The notes beneath the pieces were generated by a model, which was given only the letters and a program-made list of their open reading frames with translations, was not told where the DNA came from and did no database searches. From Dipteronia dyeriana (Eukaryota; Streptophyta; Magnoliopsida; Sapindales; Sapindaceae): a DNA stretch of 64,000 nucleotides. Position numbers and translations under genes: made by a program. The DNA lies in NCBI GenBank assembly GCA_032871835.1, contig CM065299.1:96362652-96426651 (forward strand), in the 5' to 3' direction. Below are positions 21,964-34,509 of this stretch, piece after piece (position 1 is the stretch's first letter; the number at the start of each line of letters is the position of its first letter).

Positions 21964-23142
21964 TGTTAATAGTAAAATTTGGCCAGGGGTCAAAGAGAAA
22001 TTTTCCACTTTCCCGCCACAAGTCGAAACCCATAATCAAAGTTCATGAAGCCCGGATAGACCACAAAGCCACCCTGCAGGAGCAAGGAAGGCCAGCTCGG
22101 CTTCAAAACTACCAGAAAACAAGCCAGACATAACCAAGTCGAGCCCCCACACGAATACTGGAACCCGAGATTCTCCAGGCCACCTATCGGGGAACCTCGG
22201 CTATGAGGTAGAGCTCCACAACCGCCCCGTGAATGCCAAGAGAAGTCTCCAATCTCAAGAGACATTCGAGAGAAGCCCGTCAACCTCTCCAGAAGCCCGC
22301 TGCTCTTACTGGACATGAAGGAGAAATCACGCCTAAATCTACACTACCCCGGTTACCTCCCAAGAATGTCTACAGGGTCACCTCAAGCCCCTAAGGGTCA
22401 GGGAAAATCCACCTCAAGCTTCTAAGAACAGAGTCGGAGCAGGGATCTACCTCGCTCTAAGAGACGACAGGCAACTAGCTGAGTAGCCTCCATGACAAAC
22501 CATGTCGCGATAACATACAAGATCATATCTATGTGGTAACCAACAATTAATTCGGTATACGTGCAAGCCAAGTGTTTGATCCCTAAAAGGAAACCGACTT
22601 GTTTCCGTCAACGATGTCACCGTTTCCGCTATTCACTCGGGTTCAACCACTTTTAAATAAGGGATCCCGCCCGATAAGGAGGGGAGGGATTGATAGGATC
22701 ATGGCGGGATATCAGCAAATTCAAACCTACTTAGATCAAATATAAATAGAGACACAGAGACACGGAAAAAAAGGACATATACAGAAAGACATAGAAACAG
22801 AGAGAAGAGAGAAAGAAAAGAAAAGAAAAGAAAAGAAAAGAAAAGGGGAAGGCCTAAATTCTGTATTCAGAACACGGCCACCTTTGTTTCCACTATTCGA
22901 CAGGCACAGAGTTGCCACTTTCTTAGATCTTAGAGCGACTGTGAGCATATAAGAGAGTGATTTGTATTTCGAAGCAGGTATCAATAATAAAAGCTCTCAT
23001 TTACTGTTACTACGATCCAGCCTCTCGTTTACCTCTTAACAGGTCAGGTATCAACGGTACCGATCCCGGTCACCACTTTCATCGTAGTGGTCTCGAGGGT
23101 GTTAGTAGAAATTTATTAGCCCGAGCAAATTTCCCGTTAACA
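21964..23142 (+). repeat. 3' LTR of the Tat-type gypsy element (1179 bp)
   Basis: Starts TGTTAATAGT and ends CCCGTTAACA, with 6-bp inverted ends TGTTAA/TTAACA. It aligns along its length with the solo LTR at 60449-61609. It contains TATAAATAGA at 22741, an (AAAAG)n tract at 22810-22846 and AATAATAAAAGC near 22983 as a possible poly(A) signal. Confidence 0.9.
22741..22750 (+). promoter_or_regulatory. TATA box of the gypsy LTR
   Basis: TATAAATAGA; the same position in the solo LTR (about 61211) reads TATATAAATAGGG, so it is conserved between copies. Confidence 0.65.
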
Positions 23143-24044
23143 ATTTTGTTTAAAAAAAAGTAAAAGTTTTTATTTTTTTTTGGTTCGTTGATTTAAAAAA
23201 AATGGGTTTTTTTGATCAGTCATAGAAGCCGAAGTTGAAGAATGATGGGGTTGGATTTTCATATCACGTTTTTGATATGGTAAAGTTTTGGAATCAGTTA
23301 AACTGATCTGTGGTAATGGGTATAATGGGTCTCACCACACCCTATCCCATCTCCTTCAATCCACACCATACCAGTTCGATCCCAGCCAACCCAAACCCAC
23401 TGTTTTTTCCTCTTCTCTAAGTCAACTCCAGTTGGTGGTTTTTTTTTTCCTGACGATTTTTACGATCGAAACTTGTGCCTTTTACGGCGAGGAGGGAGAC
23501 CGGCAGTGATCGAACGGGATCTTACCGAGATCTATATTCTTGGCCTTCGTCGATCGGTTCTTGATCTCCGGTCGTTTCCTCGATCTGCGTCCGCAGTCGA
23601 CGTCTGCTGTGGTGCATCGTCCTTCTTCCGGTGATGGGGTGGTGGTCTGAAGTGGCGGCGGCGGTAACCTAGGGTTTCAGTTTTGATTTTTTCTTTGGGC
23701 AACCTTTAGAAAATTAGATATTCTTAAGGGACTGTCTTGTAATTATTCTGGGTCATTATATGATTTTGATAAACTTTTAGGCTCAATTTATAATTATCAA
23801 AAAAAATTGGGCATATTTACAATTAAGAAAATGTTTCGGGGTAGATTTATAATTATTGAAAAGTCTCGGGGGTCACTTTGTAATTTTCAAAAGTTTTAGA
23901 CTAAATTTTAATTATAAAAATTTAAGGGGCCTTTATGTACTTTTACAAAATCAGGGCCACTTTTGTAATTTTGATAAAATAAAATAAATTTTTATTTTAT
24001 TTTATTTTATTTTATTTTAAGGATCAACTCAAATTCAAATATTT
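23143..24044. other. Unassigned DNA with a GC-rich patch and 30-bp degenerate repeats
   Basis: The patch 23480-23680 is GC-rich, with GGCGGCGGCGG and CTAGGGTTTC, reminiscent of a transposon or gene leader, but no open frame is convincing. From 23730 to 23985 about eight degenerate units of 28-30 bp repeat the pattern 'gggg-c--tttgtaattttna--a'. A (TTTTA)n tract closes it at 23985-24020. It may be leader or LTR remnant of the copia element that follows. Confidence 0.45.
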
Positions 24045-24828
24045 TGTGGTATACCTTTTATGGTTAAATAAAGTAGTTCATCATTCTAAATGGGCTAATT
24101 GAAACAAGATGTCACCAAAGTGACCTCTCTTGTGTAGATTGTTCATGAGGGATGTTGGATATTCTTGTGTGTGTGTAAATTCATACGGGTATTTACCGAC
24201 CCAAAGGAAGGTTAATACTTGGTCAAATTGCACACACATCTGTGGTGGTAAACATGTGACGATTATAAGGTTTTATATGTGAATAATAAATTGATCCAAT
24301 GATAGATTTATTATTTAACATAAATTATTGTCAATGTTTGATCATTACAACAAGAGTACCACTTACAATTAATATTATTGTCCAAAGACTTGATATTAAT
24401 GTTGTACTAGGTATCTTAAGATGGGACCGACCATTATTTGGTATATCTTTTATGGTTAAATAAATTGGTCTATCATTCTAAATGGGCTAATTGAAGCAAG
24501 ATGTCGCCAAAGTGACCTCTCTTGTATAGATTATTCATGAGGGATATTGGATGTTTGTGTGTATGTAAATTCATGTAAGTATTAGTCGGCCCAAAGAAAG
24601 GTTAATATTTGGCCGAATTACACATACATCTGTGGTGATAAATATGTGATGATTATAAGGTTTGACATGTGAATAATAAGTTGATCCAAAGATAGATTTA
24701 TTATTTGACATTAATTATTGTCAATGTTTGATCGCTACAACAAGAGTACCACTTACAATTAATATTATTGTCCAAAGACTTGATATTAATGTTGTGCTAG
24801 GTATCTTGAGATGGGACTTACCATTATT
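24045..24828 (+). repeat. Tandem duplication, 392 bp unit, two copies
   Basis: Matching words are 392 bp apart: 'tggttaaata' at 24061 and 24453, and the unit end 'gatgggac..accattattt' near 24436 and 24828. It lies in the leader just upstream of copia-C gag. Confidence 0.9.
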
Positions 24829-24939
24829 TGAATTTGTTGATTACTGTATTTGGTTATTAATGTGAGCATGTTTGTGTGTTTGTTTTGTTCTCTTTCAAGC
24901 TAATGTTTTACTATATCTGCTAATACCAACTCTATACCC

Positions 24940-25585
24940 ATGTTTAATGGAATCAACTTTAAGGATTTGGAAGGAGAACATAACCATTGTTCTCGGCTGC
25001 ATGGATATGGACCTTGCATTTCGGGTTGAGCAACCCGTTTCCCTTACGGATGCAAGTTCTCCTGATAATAGGAAGAACTTTGAGAAGTGGGATTGCTCAA
25101 ATCGCATGAGTCTTATGATCAGCAAGCGCGGCATTTCAGAGGCATTTAGGGGTGCGGTATCTGAAAAGATAACCAAAGCCAAAGAGTTCCTAGCCGAAAT
25201 TGAAAAGAGTTTTATGAAAAACGATAAGGCAGAAACAAGCACGCTTTTGCAAAGCTTGATTCTATGAAGTACAAGGGCAAATGGAACATAAAAGAGTACG
25301 TTCTGGCAATGTCTCATATTGCTTCTAAGCTTAAGGCATTGAAGCTCGAGCTGTCTAACGACTTGCTTGTGCATTTGGTATTAATATCACTTCCTGCACA
25401 ATACAATCAGTTTTAAGTCAGTTACAACTGTCAAAAGGAGAAATTGACTCTTAATGGGCTCATTTCTTACTGTGTGCAAGAGGAAGAAAGACTGAAGCGA
25501 GACAAGACCAAAAGTGCTCATTTGGCTAGCACCTCTTAGGATAAGGGCAAATAGAGGAAGAATAATGAAGCTGCAAAATACCTTA
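24940..25585 (+). pseudogene. copia-C gag (broken)
   Basis: The ATG at 24940 opens a MFNGINFKD start; one extra base then shifts into the frame WKENITIVLGCMDMDLAF. The UBN2 gag body follows: NRMSLMISKRGISEAFRG, KAKEFLAEIEKSF, and after a further frame change LKALKLELSNDLLVHLV and LISYCVQEEERLKRD. The sequence jumps at about 25585 to the integrase C-terminus, so the zinc knuckle, protease and integrase core are all deleted. The leader and duplicated unit lie upstream; no 5' LTR or primer-binding site is identifiable. Confidence 0.8.
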
Positions 25586-27693
25586 TGAGCTTTGGATAGG
25601 CAGAAAGTCGAGTCTAAAGCATTTTCACATTTGGGGATGTCCAGCTGAGGCAAGGCCTTACAGGCCATATGAAAGGAAATTGGACTCCAAAACTGTGAGC
25701 AGCTATTTCATTGGCTACTCTAAGCGATCAACTATAAGTTTTATAATCCCACACTTAGGTCAATTTTTGAAACGAGAACTGCAACATTTTTAAGGATGTT
25801 GAGTTTGGGGGGAGAAATAAGGTTAGAGACATTGTCTTTGAGGAAGAATCAGTTACGATTAATATTATTACTTTTGACAATGTGCAGGCTTCTATACCTG
25901 TCATTGATCAAGAAGCGAATATGGATCCTCAACCAAACAATGTTGAACAACCCCTTATTCAAGATGAGGTAATTGTTCCTGAGGAACAAACTCAACAACC
26001 TCAAGAACCAGTGCCATTAAGGCGATCCACTAGAGAAAGGAGAAATGATATTCCGAAAGATTTTTACGGATTTATCCAGGAACATGAGGAAGACATTGGA
26101 ATGATGGAAAATGATCCAATCAACTTCCATCAAGCCATGCAGGGTTCCAACTCTCAAAAGTGAATTGATGCCATGAGTGAGGAGTATAAGTCTATGCAAG
26201 ACAATAAGGTTTGGGAACTTGTCCCATTACCAGAAGATGCGAAGCCCATTGGTTGTAAATGGATATTTAAAACCAAAGGGATTTGAAAGGTAATGTGGAG
26301 AGGTATAAGGCTCGTCTTGTAACACAAGGCTTTACCCAAAAGGAAACAATTGACTATAAAGAGACTTTCTCTCCAGTTTCAACGAAAGACTCTTTTAGGA
26401 CAATCATAGCATTTGTTGCACATTTTGACCTTGAGCTTCATCAGATGAATGTCAAGACGGTGTTTCTCAATGGTAACACTGACGAAACGATTTATATGGT
26501 GTAACCAGAAAACCTTGAGTTGGGAGACCCAAAGAATATGGTTTGCAATTTGATAAAATTCATCTATGGACTCAACCAAGCTTCCCCTCAGTGGTACTAT
26601 AAGTTTCATCAAGTGATTATCTCGTTTGGTTTTGAGATAAACGTTATTGATAATTGTGTGTATCACAAATTCAATGGGAGTAAGCATATATTCCTGGTTT
26701 TATATGTCGATGACATACTGCTTGCCATTATTGATATAGGCATGTTGCATGAAACTACGAGATTTCTATCAAAGAATTTTGAGATGAAAGATATTGGTGA
26801 CGCCTCCTTTATATTAGGGATCCAGATACAACGAGATCGCTCTAGAGGTATTCTTGGATTATCACAAAGGAGCTATATCGATATAGTGCTCAAAGGTTTG
26901 GCATGCAGGACAGCAAACCAAGTGACACCCCTGTCGCTAAGGGAGACAAGTTCAGTCTCAGTCAGTGCCCTAAAAGTAACCTTGAAGCTAAGGAAATGCA
27001 GAAGATTCCCTATGCATCAGCTGTAGGGAGTCTAATGTATGCTCAGGTGTGTACGTGTCCGGATATTGCGTACATTGTTGGAATGTTAGGCAGATATTTA
27101 AGTAACCCTGGGATGGATCATTGGATAGCAGCCAATCGAGTTATAAGGTATTTGAAGAGAACAAAAGATTACATACTCACATATAGGAGATCGGATTAGT
27201 ATGAGGTCATAGAGTATTCCGACTCCGATTATGTTGGATGCCAAGATAGTAAGGGATCCACATCAAGCTACCTATACTTGTTGATTGATGGAGTTATTTC
27301 TTGGAGGAGTGCCAAACAGACACTCGTAGCTTCTTCCACCATGACAGCGGATTTTGTAGCATGTTATAAGGCATCCAATCATGGAATATGACTACAGAAT
27401 TTTGTCACTAGGCTGCGCATTCTGGAGGGTGTTGAAAGACCACTCAAACTATATTGTGACAATAAGTCAGCAGTGCTATATTCTAACAACAACAGGAGCT
27501 CATCTAGGTCAAAGTATATTGACATTAAGTTCCTAGTTGTGAATGAAAGAGTACATAGTGGACATATATCCATAAAGCACATTGGGACAAACTTCATGAT
27601 AGCGGATCCGCTTACAAAGGGATTACCACCCAAGGTCTTTCATGAGCACATTGCTCATATGGTTGTTATTTTGTGTGAGGATATCACATTATA
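25586..27693 (+). pseudogene. copia-C pol: integrase tail, RT and RNase H
   Basis: Begins with an integrase C-terminal segment (out-of-frame pieces from 25590, then VEFGGRNKVRDIVFEEE at 25800-25850) and the linker LRRSTRERRNDIP. RT: MSEEYKSMQDNKVWELV, PIGCKWIFKTKG and VKTVFLNGNTDETIYM, then 26520-27026 with FIYGLNQASPQWYYKF and the catalytic YVDDILLAI at about 26703. RNase H at 27200-27690: SDYVGCQDSKGS, SWRSAKQTLVASST, the changed MTADFVA (usual TEAE) and HIGTNFMIADPLTKGL. There are many stops (26161, 26284, 26502, 27197) and frame changes. Inactive. Confidence 0.87.
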
Positions 27694-28125
27694 GTGGGAG
27701 TTTGTATAATTTTGTATTTTATTGCTCTATATTTTTATTTTGGATATACTTATGTATTTATGTATTTGAATATTTTTCTGATCAGAAATAAAGTATTCGG
27801 TTAATTAAACTCTGTTACATTGTGTTAAGTTTTGATCTCACTAAGGAATAAAGTAGGACCGGTTAGAATAGACATGTATAGATCACATTGCATGTAATTT
27901 TCATGCTACGCATCCATGACTGATCTATGTCATTTGGTTATGTTGGTATACGTGACCATTGATGGGTTTAGTCACGCTAAATATGACGAAACCCACTTTG
28001 ATCCTATGTCGGCATAATCAATGGACGAGATTGTTCGGATATACCCTAAAATTGTGATAGCAAAATTTTGGAGCTCATAAAGTCATACACATTTGTAAAG
28101 TTACATATGTGGCCCAGTGGGAGAT
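27694..28125 (+). other. 3' UTR and polypurine tract of copia-C
   Basis: About 430 bp after pol without coding sense, ending in GTGGGAGAT at 28117-28125 directly before an LTR start, the usual copia priming site. Confidence 0.7.
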
Positions 28126-28590
28126 TGTTGAAAAATTCCATCAAATGGGGCCACACATGTAAATATTAAATGTGTTGTGCTATCTTTTGGTTAAGTCTAA
28201 ATTAAAGTGATCTAATTAAGATTTAAAGTATTAAGGCTTAAGGGTATAATTGTCATGGAATTAATGTGTAGATACCAAAGTGCTATTTCTAATTTGTTGA
28301 GGGGCCGAATTAGCAATAGCCAACATATAATAATTTGATTATTATATATATTTAGGGTTATGGTCCCCAAATGACACGATACTTTTGTTTTCTCTGTATC
28401 CCCAACAACAGAGCAAAATCCAACAACAGAGCAAAATAGAACACAGTAGGATTCATAAAGATCGTGATAATTTGGAAGATCACAACCCATTCATAAATCT
28501 CTATCGATGGATTCAGGTGCGCTTCCGCTATTGATTCTTTTCCACTTTTCTCTTGAATTGACATGGGTCAATATTATATGTATCTAGGGT
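28126..28590 (+). repeat. 3' LTR of copia-C (right end approximate)
   Basis: Starts TGTTGAAAAATTCC after the polypurine tract. It contains a doubled 'caacaacagagcaaaat' (28399-28435). The end is uncertain because no partner LTR is in the window; sequence character changes to AT-rich after about 28590. Confidence 0.55.
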
Positions 28591-31297
28591 TTGATTAATC
28601 ATGATATAGAAACATATTTAGGTTATTCGTATTAATTATGTATCTATACATGTTGTTTTTGTTTTATTGTGTTAATCGAAATCCTTATAATTTTTTGATA
28701 AATTCAATGTTTAGATTTGAAAATACTATATTTTTCTTATATTTTATTCAATTTTTTTCTAGTAGATACATAATATAGGTATATTTATAGTATAATAACA
28801 CATATCACTATATTTTTACCATGTGTATTAATATTATTGAAGTTATATTATTTACATGGTAAAATTGTATCTTATAAATATAAATATGAGAGAAAAATAG
28901 CTAATCTATTTCCCCAGTTTCAAATTTGAAACTGTTGGTGTCGAAATTATTCATTCTATGTCCTGTTTCATTATTATGTTAAATTTTTGTTGGATAAAAA
29001 AAATGTTAGTGCCGCATTTGATTATTGGTTTTCAATGATGGTTGGAATGTCATGTCTAGTAGATTTGATCATGGATGGGTTCTCTCTATGGCAAAAAAAA
29101 AAAATTGAAAATTATTTAGGGGAGTCGGACCAATGGATCATGCAAAATCTTGAACATATAAAAATTGCAGTAAATAATAATGCACCGGCTTTAATTTCCT
29201 GCCGCAAATCTTTTCGATCTTTAAAGTTGCTGCTCGATTTGAACCAACCACTTGACTTGACTTGACTTGAGAATCAAAATATTAAATCATGCCTCGTTTG
29301 CCATTTTGTTCTCTTTTTTGTTTTGTTTATGGAACAAAAAATAGTAATAATGGGAAAAAAAGAAAAATGATAGAGCAGAGAGTATTTTCTCCATTTAATT
29401 GATTTTTGATTGACCATTTTGAAATGAAACAGAATTGGAGACATACAATGATACAAGACCCTACAAAGCATAAATAATAAAAGTATTAAATAATGGAAAC
29501 ATAATTCTATATTGCTTCAGATTTAGTCAAGCTTATCATCATCTCTAATTAAATTCACAAGTGTGGTCCCTTAGTTTTCCATGATAGAAATTCAAACAAA
29601 TTAAGGAAGACTCAACGGAATATTAATTATCGTGAAAGGTTAGTCCCATTTAATTAATAATTCATCATCATTTTTTATTTGTATTTTCTTTTAGTCTCAA
29701 TAAGCCGTTTATTTAAGAATTATTTATTCAAATTATAAGTTTGTTCATATATATGTTGAGTTATGTCTTTAAGAGTTTATTTATTTTTATTTTATCTTTT
29801 TATATTACAACAAATATAAGCTTATCACACTGCTTGATTGATGAGTTTTCCCTTAGATTTAAGGTTCAAATGTTCAATTTCACATGTTACAGCAGTGTAA
29901 ACTATGAAGTTTCATATCCAACTCAATATGCACATGGCCTGAGACTACAAATTTTAGAAAGTGGGCGATCAATTGAGCTCTAATAAAATTATAAAATACG
30001 TAATGGGTCATATGAACATGACCCTAAATACAAATTATTTTGATTATTTTAAAAAACGTTAAGTGTTATTTTAAAACGTCAAAAAACGTAATTAAATTAT
30101 TTGGATCTCTCACATATATAGATGAATTATTTTAAATAATATAATTCATTTTCAAATACTTTTTACTATTAAACTTGATTCCCTCTTTTTTATTTTGATC
30201 GGTGATCGCGCTGTAAAATTCTTTACTGTCGTATGCTATCATTATCCTATCAGCAATATCCAAACCAGATAAATTAGCAAAAGGTGAGTGAGTCTATAAA
30301 AAAGTAAAGTGTTGTAAGAAGGAACAACCATGTACTTAGCTGGTTGGGATGGATTAGACACCCGGAGTGACATGATCTAACAAGCCAAAGCATGCGCAGT
30401 TTTTCTTTTTCTTTTCTTTTTTTCTTTTTTTTAAGAAAAACGAAACATTACACAGAAAAGAACAAACAGGAGGAGTGAAAATTTGAATAGTTTAGGTATA
30501 AGGTATTGTCACTGCGTTTAAAGATTAGATGCCAATATTATAATTGGAGTGACCGAGAGTTCTAACAATTCTATCAAATCTGAGAACTGATCGAGAAGAG
30601 CTCCCAATACAACCAACAACGCTCCAAAATTCAATACTCACCTGCAGTTTCAAGTACAATATTTAATCTTTATCTACATGAATTCGTGCTGAATACAATT
30701 AATATCACTTTGTAAATTCCCTTTAGGTCCCCTCCAATATGGTGATTGTTGAATGACAATTGTTGGTCGCAACCTACCGGTCCAAAAGTCCACAACAATA
30801 ATCTTTGTTAGTTTCTTTTATGTATTTTATTTACATTCCCTGATTTACTCCTCTTTTCTTTATTAGGATTCCCAAAATCCCAATTAATCATCCCTTCAAA
30901 GTTCTTTTGGATTAGGATTCACAACTATGCTAATCTTTATCACGACCTCAACAGATCCAGCAATATATGTGATATATGTAATCAACGGCCAAGGTCTCTT
31001 GCTTTTATTCTATTCATTTTAATTACTATTAAATGCAATTTATTATCTTTAGTTATTTAAAGTTGGTATTTCGTAATAATATTGGCATTACAAAGGATCT
31101 AAATCTAGTTCTTTTGTGATTATTATTATTATTATTTCAAAGCTAATATCATCGTGGGTTAGAGATTTGCTAAAACCTGACGAGATTGAACTCTACAAAC
31201 ATGGTCCGGAATGTAAACTCCCACTCTAGAGGAGGGTTTCCCCCACGCTTCGCGGTTTGAGTGTTTGAAGTCTCCATCCAAGGCAAAGCAACTTTAA

Positions 31298-31328
<31 letters not shown>

Positions 31329-31641
31329 TGAAACATCTTTTGTGATAACTTCATCAAACAATAATAACCACTTTTGCTAGATTCTTGTAGATTGGGGTTT
31401 AGTAGAATAGTGGCAGAACTAGAAGTTTGAAGTTGGGTGACCAAAGTTTATCTAATGAAATTTCTTCGGTATATATGATGATGACACAAACAATCAAATT
31501 AACAAAACTAAAATAAATAAAAGTAAAAGCATAACTATGATTTTCAAGATGACTATTATGAAGCACAAATATGAAAACCTCTAAACATGCTTATATAATT
31601 TTTTAATTAATTAGAGGAAATAACAATGTAAAATACAATTA
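28591..31641. other. AT-rich intergenic DNA, no gene recognised
   Basis: About 3 kb. Small open frames (28987-29265, 29741-29983) have no family resemblance and low-complexity surroundings. It contains short A/T homopolymers, a (TTGAC)n piece near 29253 and an (ATT)n microsatellite at 31297-31329. The stretch 31160-31290 is less AT-rich but unidentified. Confidence 0.5.
31297..31329. repeat. (ATT)n microsatellite
   Basis: About 11 uninterrupted ATT units; both overlapping minus-strand frames (poly-Asn and poly-Ile) are artefacts. Confidence 0.9.
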
Positions 31642-32572
31642 GAGCCCGTCCTGTAAGCGTTTTTCGGTTGCTGTTTTTTAAAAATAAAAATTTTCATTTT
31701 CGGTTTCTAAAAACGCTTCCGGTAGCAAATACTGAAAGCTGTATTTTGAAAATGAAAACGGAAAAAACGCGTCTGGTAGGTTAACCGAAAACTATCAAAA
31801 ATTGAAATATCTATTTTAGTATTTTGTTTAATATTATTACAACTATAAACAAATTGATTAAATAATTAACCAATATAATTTTTGTATTGTAATTTTTAAA
31901 TTAAACAAAAGTAACACATCAAAAATTAATTCAAAAAAACATATCAAAAAAATGAATTAATCAAAACTAAACTCTTAAATTATAAATAAATAATAAAAAT
32001 ATAATTGTATATATTATAATAATATATTATAATTTATTATATATTAAAAATTATTATATTTTTTATATTATATTTTTATATATAATAATACATAATATAT
32101 GATATATAATATTTGATATTATATATATATATATATATTATATATATATAATATATTATAATATTAATAATTATAATATATAATATATATATATAATATA
32201 TTACTAATTATGTAAATATTATAATATATAAATATATATTATAATATTAATTATTATATATATAAGAGGGGCACTTTAGTAATTTATAAATCTTATTCCG
32301 TCTTGTCCTAGTTATAACAAACGCATAACAGTACAATTAATAGTTTAAGATTTTTTTTAATATAAAAAAAAAAGTGAAAAACGAAAAACGAAAAACGAAA
32401 AAAGAAAAACAAGTATTTTGTGTTTTTCAAATCTTTCACTTTTAACACTGGTTTTGTTTTTCGTTTTTTTTTTCCGAAAATAAAATGAAAAACGGTTAAC
32501 GAATGCGTTTTCGAAATCATTTTTGAAAAATAAAAATGAAAACGGACTGAAAAACAACTGTAGGACGGGGCC
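31642..32572. mobile_element. Tourist-like MITE (PIF/Harbinger type), 931 bp
   Basis: Flanked by TTA on both sides (31639-31641 and 32573-32575). The ends are imperfect inverted repeats: GAGCCCGTCCTGTAAGCG at the left, and GGCCCCGTCCTACAGTTG read inwards from the right. The similarity continues inwards in the form of TTTTCGGTT and AAAATGAAAACGG text, so the inverted arms are long. The centre (31980-32260) is almost pure AT, and CGAAAAA repeats lie at 32376-32405. No transposase, so it would depend on a PIF/Harbinger enzyme in trans. Confidence 0.78.
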
Positions 32573-32575
32573 TTA

Positions 32576-33019
32576 GCATCTTATAAAAACCATAATCAAA
32601 TACAACTAGGTTTATTTAAGAAAAATTTATACAAATTTTTAGATTTCAAAATCATACATCAATATGCATTTTATTTATCCATAAAAGAATCGACACATAA
32701 AATTGCAAGAGTTTAATAAAATATAAATTTCAATAACATAATCAAGTAACCAATATTAGTAACACAAATACACAATCAACAAGTTTAATCGGAAGTATAC
32801 CCAAAAAACCAATAAACATAAAATGCTTTTGTCATAAATTCACAATCACAAAACATTGAAATTTCACTAAACCAGTAAAGAAATATGAACTCTATCATTC
32901 TCAGTTTCAAATTTCAACATTTTCTCTATCAAAATATATAAATTAAATAATACCTAATTAATGTTTCAAAAATAAAAATATAAAATGGTAATGGAAAAGA
33001 GAAATAAAATCTTACATTT
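32576..33019. other. AT-rich spacer
   Basis: No gene, repeat or signal recognised. Confidence 0.5.
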
Positions 33020-33850
33020 GAATTGTTTAGCTTGATGTAGCAAAAGAAGTGAGCAGTCGGCAGAAACTTTGCTTATCGGCAGTGGGTCATGTGGGTTGGA
33101 AATTTTGGGAGCGGTATGGACGACGTGGCTTGTGGCTTGTGGCTTCGTGAGGTTATTATTTTATTTTTTTTTAAGTTTTTTGTTAAGAGAAACCGGGTAC
33201 ACATCACACATGGCACTCAATTTGTGAATTAGTATAATTATATTTATATTTTATTATAAGTGAAGAAATAAAAGTACTTTTAGATATGAGGTTAATATTT
33301 TTTTTTTAATATTTTTAAAAAAGTTTTTTGTTAAGAGAAACCGGATATACATCACACATGGCACTCATTTTGTGAATAAGTACAATTATATTTATATTTT
33401 ATTATAAATGTATGTACTTTTATTTCTTCACTTATTATTAAGAGAAACCGAGTAAACATCACACATGGCACTCATTTTGTGAACGAGTATAATTATATTT
33501 ATATTTTATTATAAATGAAGAAATAAAAGCATTTATATATATGGTCATTTTTCTATCGGTACGTACCGATAGAATTATATAAATATATTTAATGTGAATC
33601 ATTCGTTTATAAAAGAGTTTTGATAAATGAATACATATAAAATCAAAGTATATAAAATGAATTATTATATTCAATATTTTTATAATTAATATGTATTTAT
33701 GTGAAAATTTTGTATATATATATATTAAAAAACTAAAAAACACAGTACAGTAGACTTCTGAATAAGTACAAATTAATAGTTAGCTTTTTTTATTAACATT
33801 ACTGTATAAATACATTCTTATACCTCTTAAATTAGTTATATCAAAACGTA
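33020..33850. repeat. Y-family repeat with internal triplication
   Basis: The stretch 'gcagaaactttgctta' to 'ggcttgtggctt' (33058-33140) and the later 'acaaattaatagttagct' match 52440-52860 and 56680-57000. Unlike those copies, a block starting 'ttaagagaaaccg' and containing 'acatcacacatggcactca' is present three times, at 33183, 33331 and 33438. It is a dispersed non-coding repeat of unknown class. Confidence 0.75.
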
Positions 33851-33899
33851 AACCTAAAAATAAAATAGCATACACATGCTAGAATATAGAAAATTAAAG

Positions 33900-34500
33900 A
33901 ACATACATAGAAATACTTACAAATAAGATAATCAGTTGACAGTAATGATAATCAAGGGATATATAGGAATAGTTGCAAAGTTTATTTATAACTCCATAAA
34001 TTTGTTACCTCCCACCCCCCCTTATTTATAACTCCATAAAGATACGTGGTCTCTTTTATAGAGAGATAGAGACCGATTAAGGTTACCCCGGTAACATAAC
34101 CTTGGTAAGTTCTTACTAGTACAAGTAAATTATTATCTTTGGTTTTTTACGTTTGGAGAATAATGGACTGTCTGGCCATGACTGTCTGATACTGTTGATA
34201 AATAGTGATATGTTTGGAACTATGTTTGTCTTTTTCTACTGATAATGAGTTGGAAGGTCAAGATCTGAGTCAATGTGGGATTTTGACGGGGCCTGATGAT
34301 CAATAATGGTATAATGATGTCATAGAATAAGTTTAGTGAGGCTAAAACCTCTAGAACTGTGATTATTTGTGGCCGAAAGTATCCTCACTAGGATGATGAA
34401 AATAGCTATTTCCTTTGGTGGGGGGGAAAGTCAGATGATAAGTCTAGTTTCTATTCCATAATAGTGGGCCTGGGACCCTGATTCTTTCTTCTGTTGCTAC
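33900..34500 (-). promoter_or_regulatory. Copy A tail and intergenic region with TATA box
   Basis: From 34480 to 34330 the end of the polyprotein is readable (YFHHPSEDTFGH, frame disturbed). The intergenic region follows, with TATAAAAG at 34060-34053 and 'ggagttataaata' twice nearby (33985-34035). The whole stretch aligns with 50490-51060, where only one copy of 'ggagttataaata' is present. Confidence 0.75.
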
Positions 34501-34509
34501 TTATGCTTG

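Larger units (their letters stand above)
13085..23142 (+). mobile_element. Tat-lineage Ty3/gypsy element lacking its 5' end
   Basis: Domain order gag-protease-RT-RNase H-archaeal-type RNase H-integrase-3' UTR satellite-antisense gene-polypurine tract-3' LTR. The second RNase H and the antisense gene between pol and 3' LTR are signatures of the Tat group (Ogre/Retand relatives). The 5' LTR, leader and the start of gag are missing; the gag fragment is fused to copia RT. A solo LTR of the same family is at 60449-61609. Confidence 0.88.

Noticed and set aside
22736..22984. Minus-strand frame with FFSFLFFSF hydrophobic run
   Set aside because: Reverse reading of the (AAAAG)n tract in the gypsy LTR.
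23480..23700. GC-rich patch with GGCGGCGGCGG and CTAGGGTTTC as a host gene 5' UTR
   Set aside because: No coding sequence follows; decayed transposon DNA lies on both sides. Left as unassigned.
28987..29265. A 92-codon plus-strand frame ending LLDLNQPLDLT
   Set aside because: No family resemblance, no neighbours of a gene, AT-rich context. The LDLN word alone is not enough for a transcriptional repressor motif.
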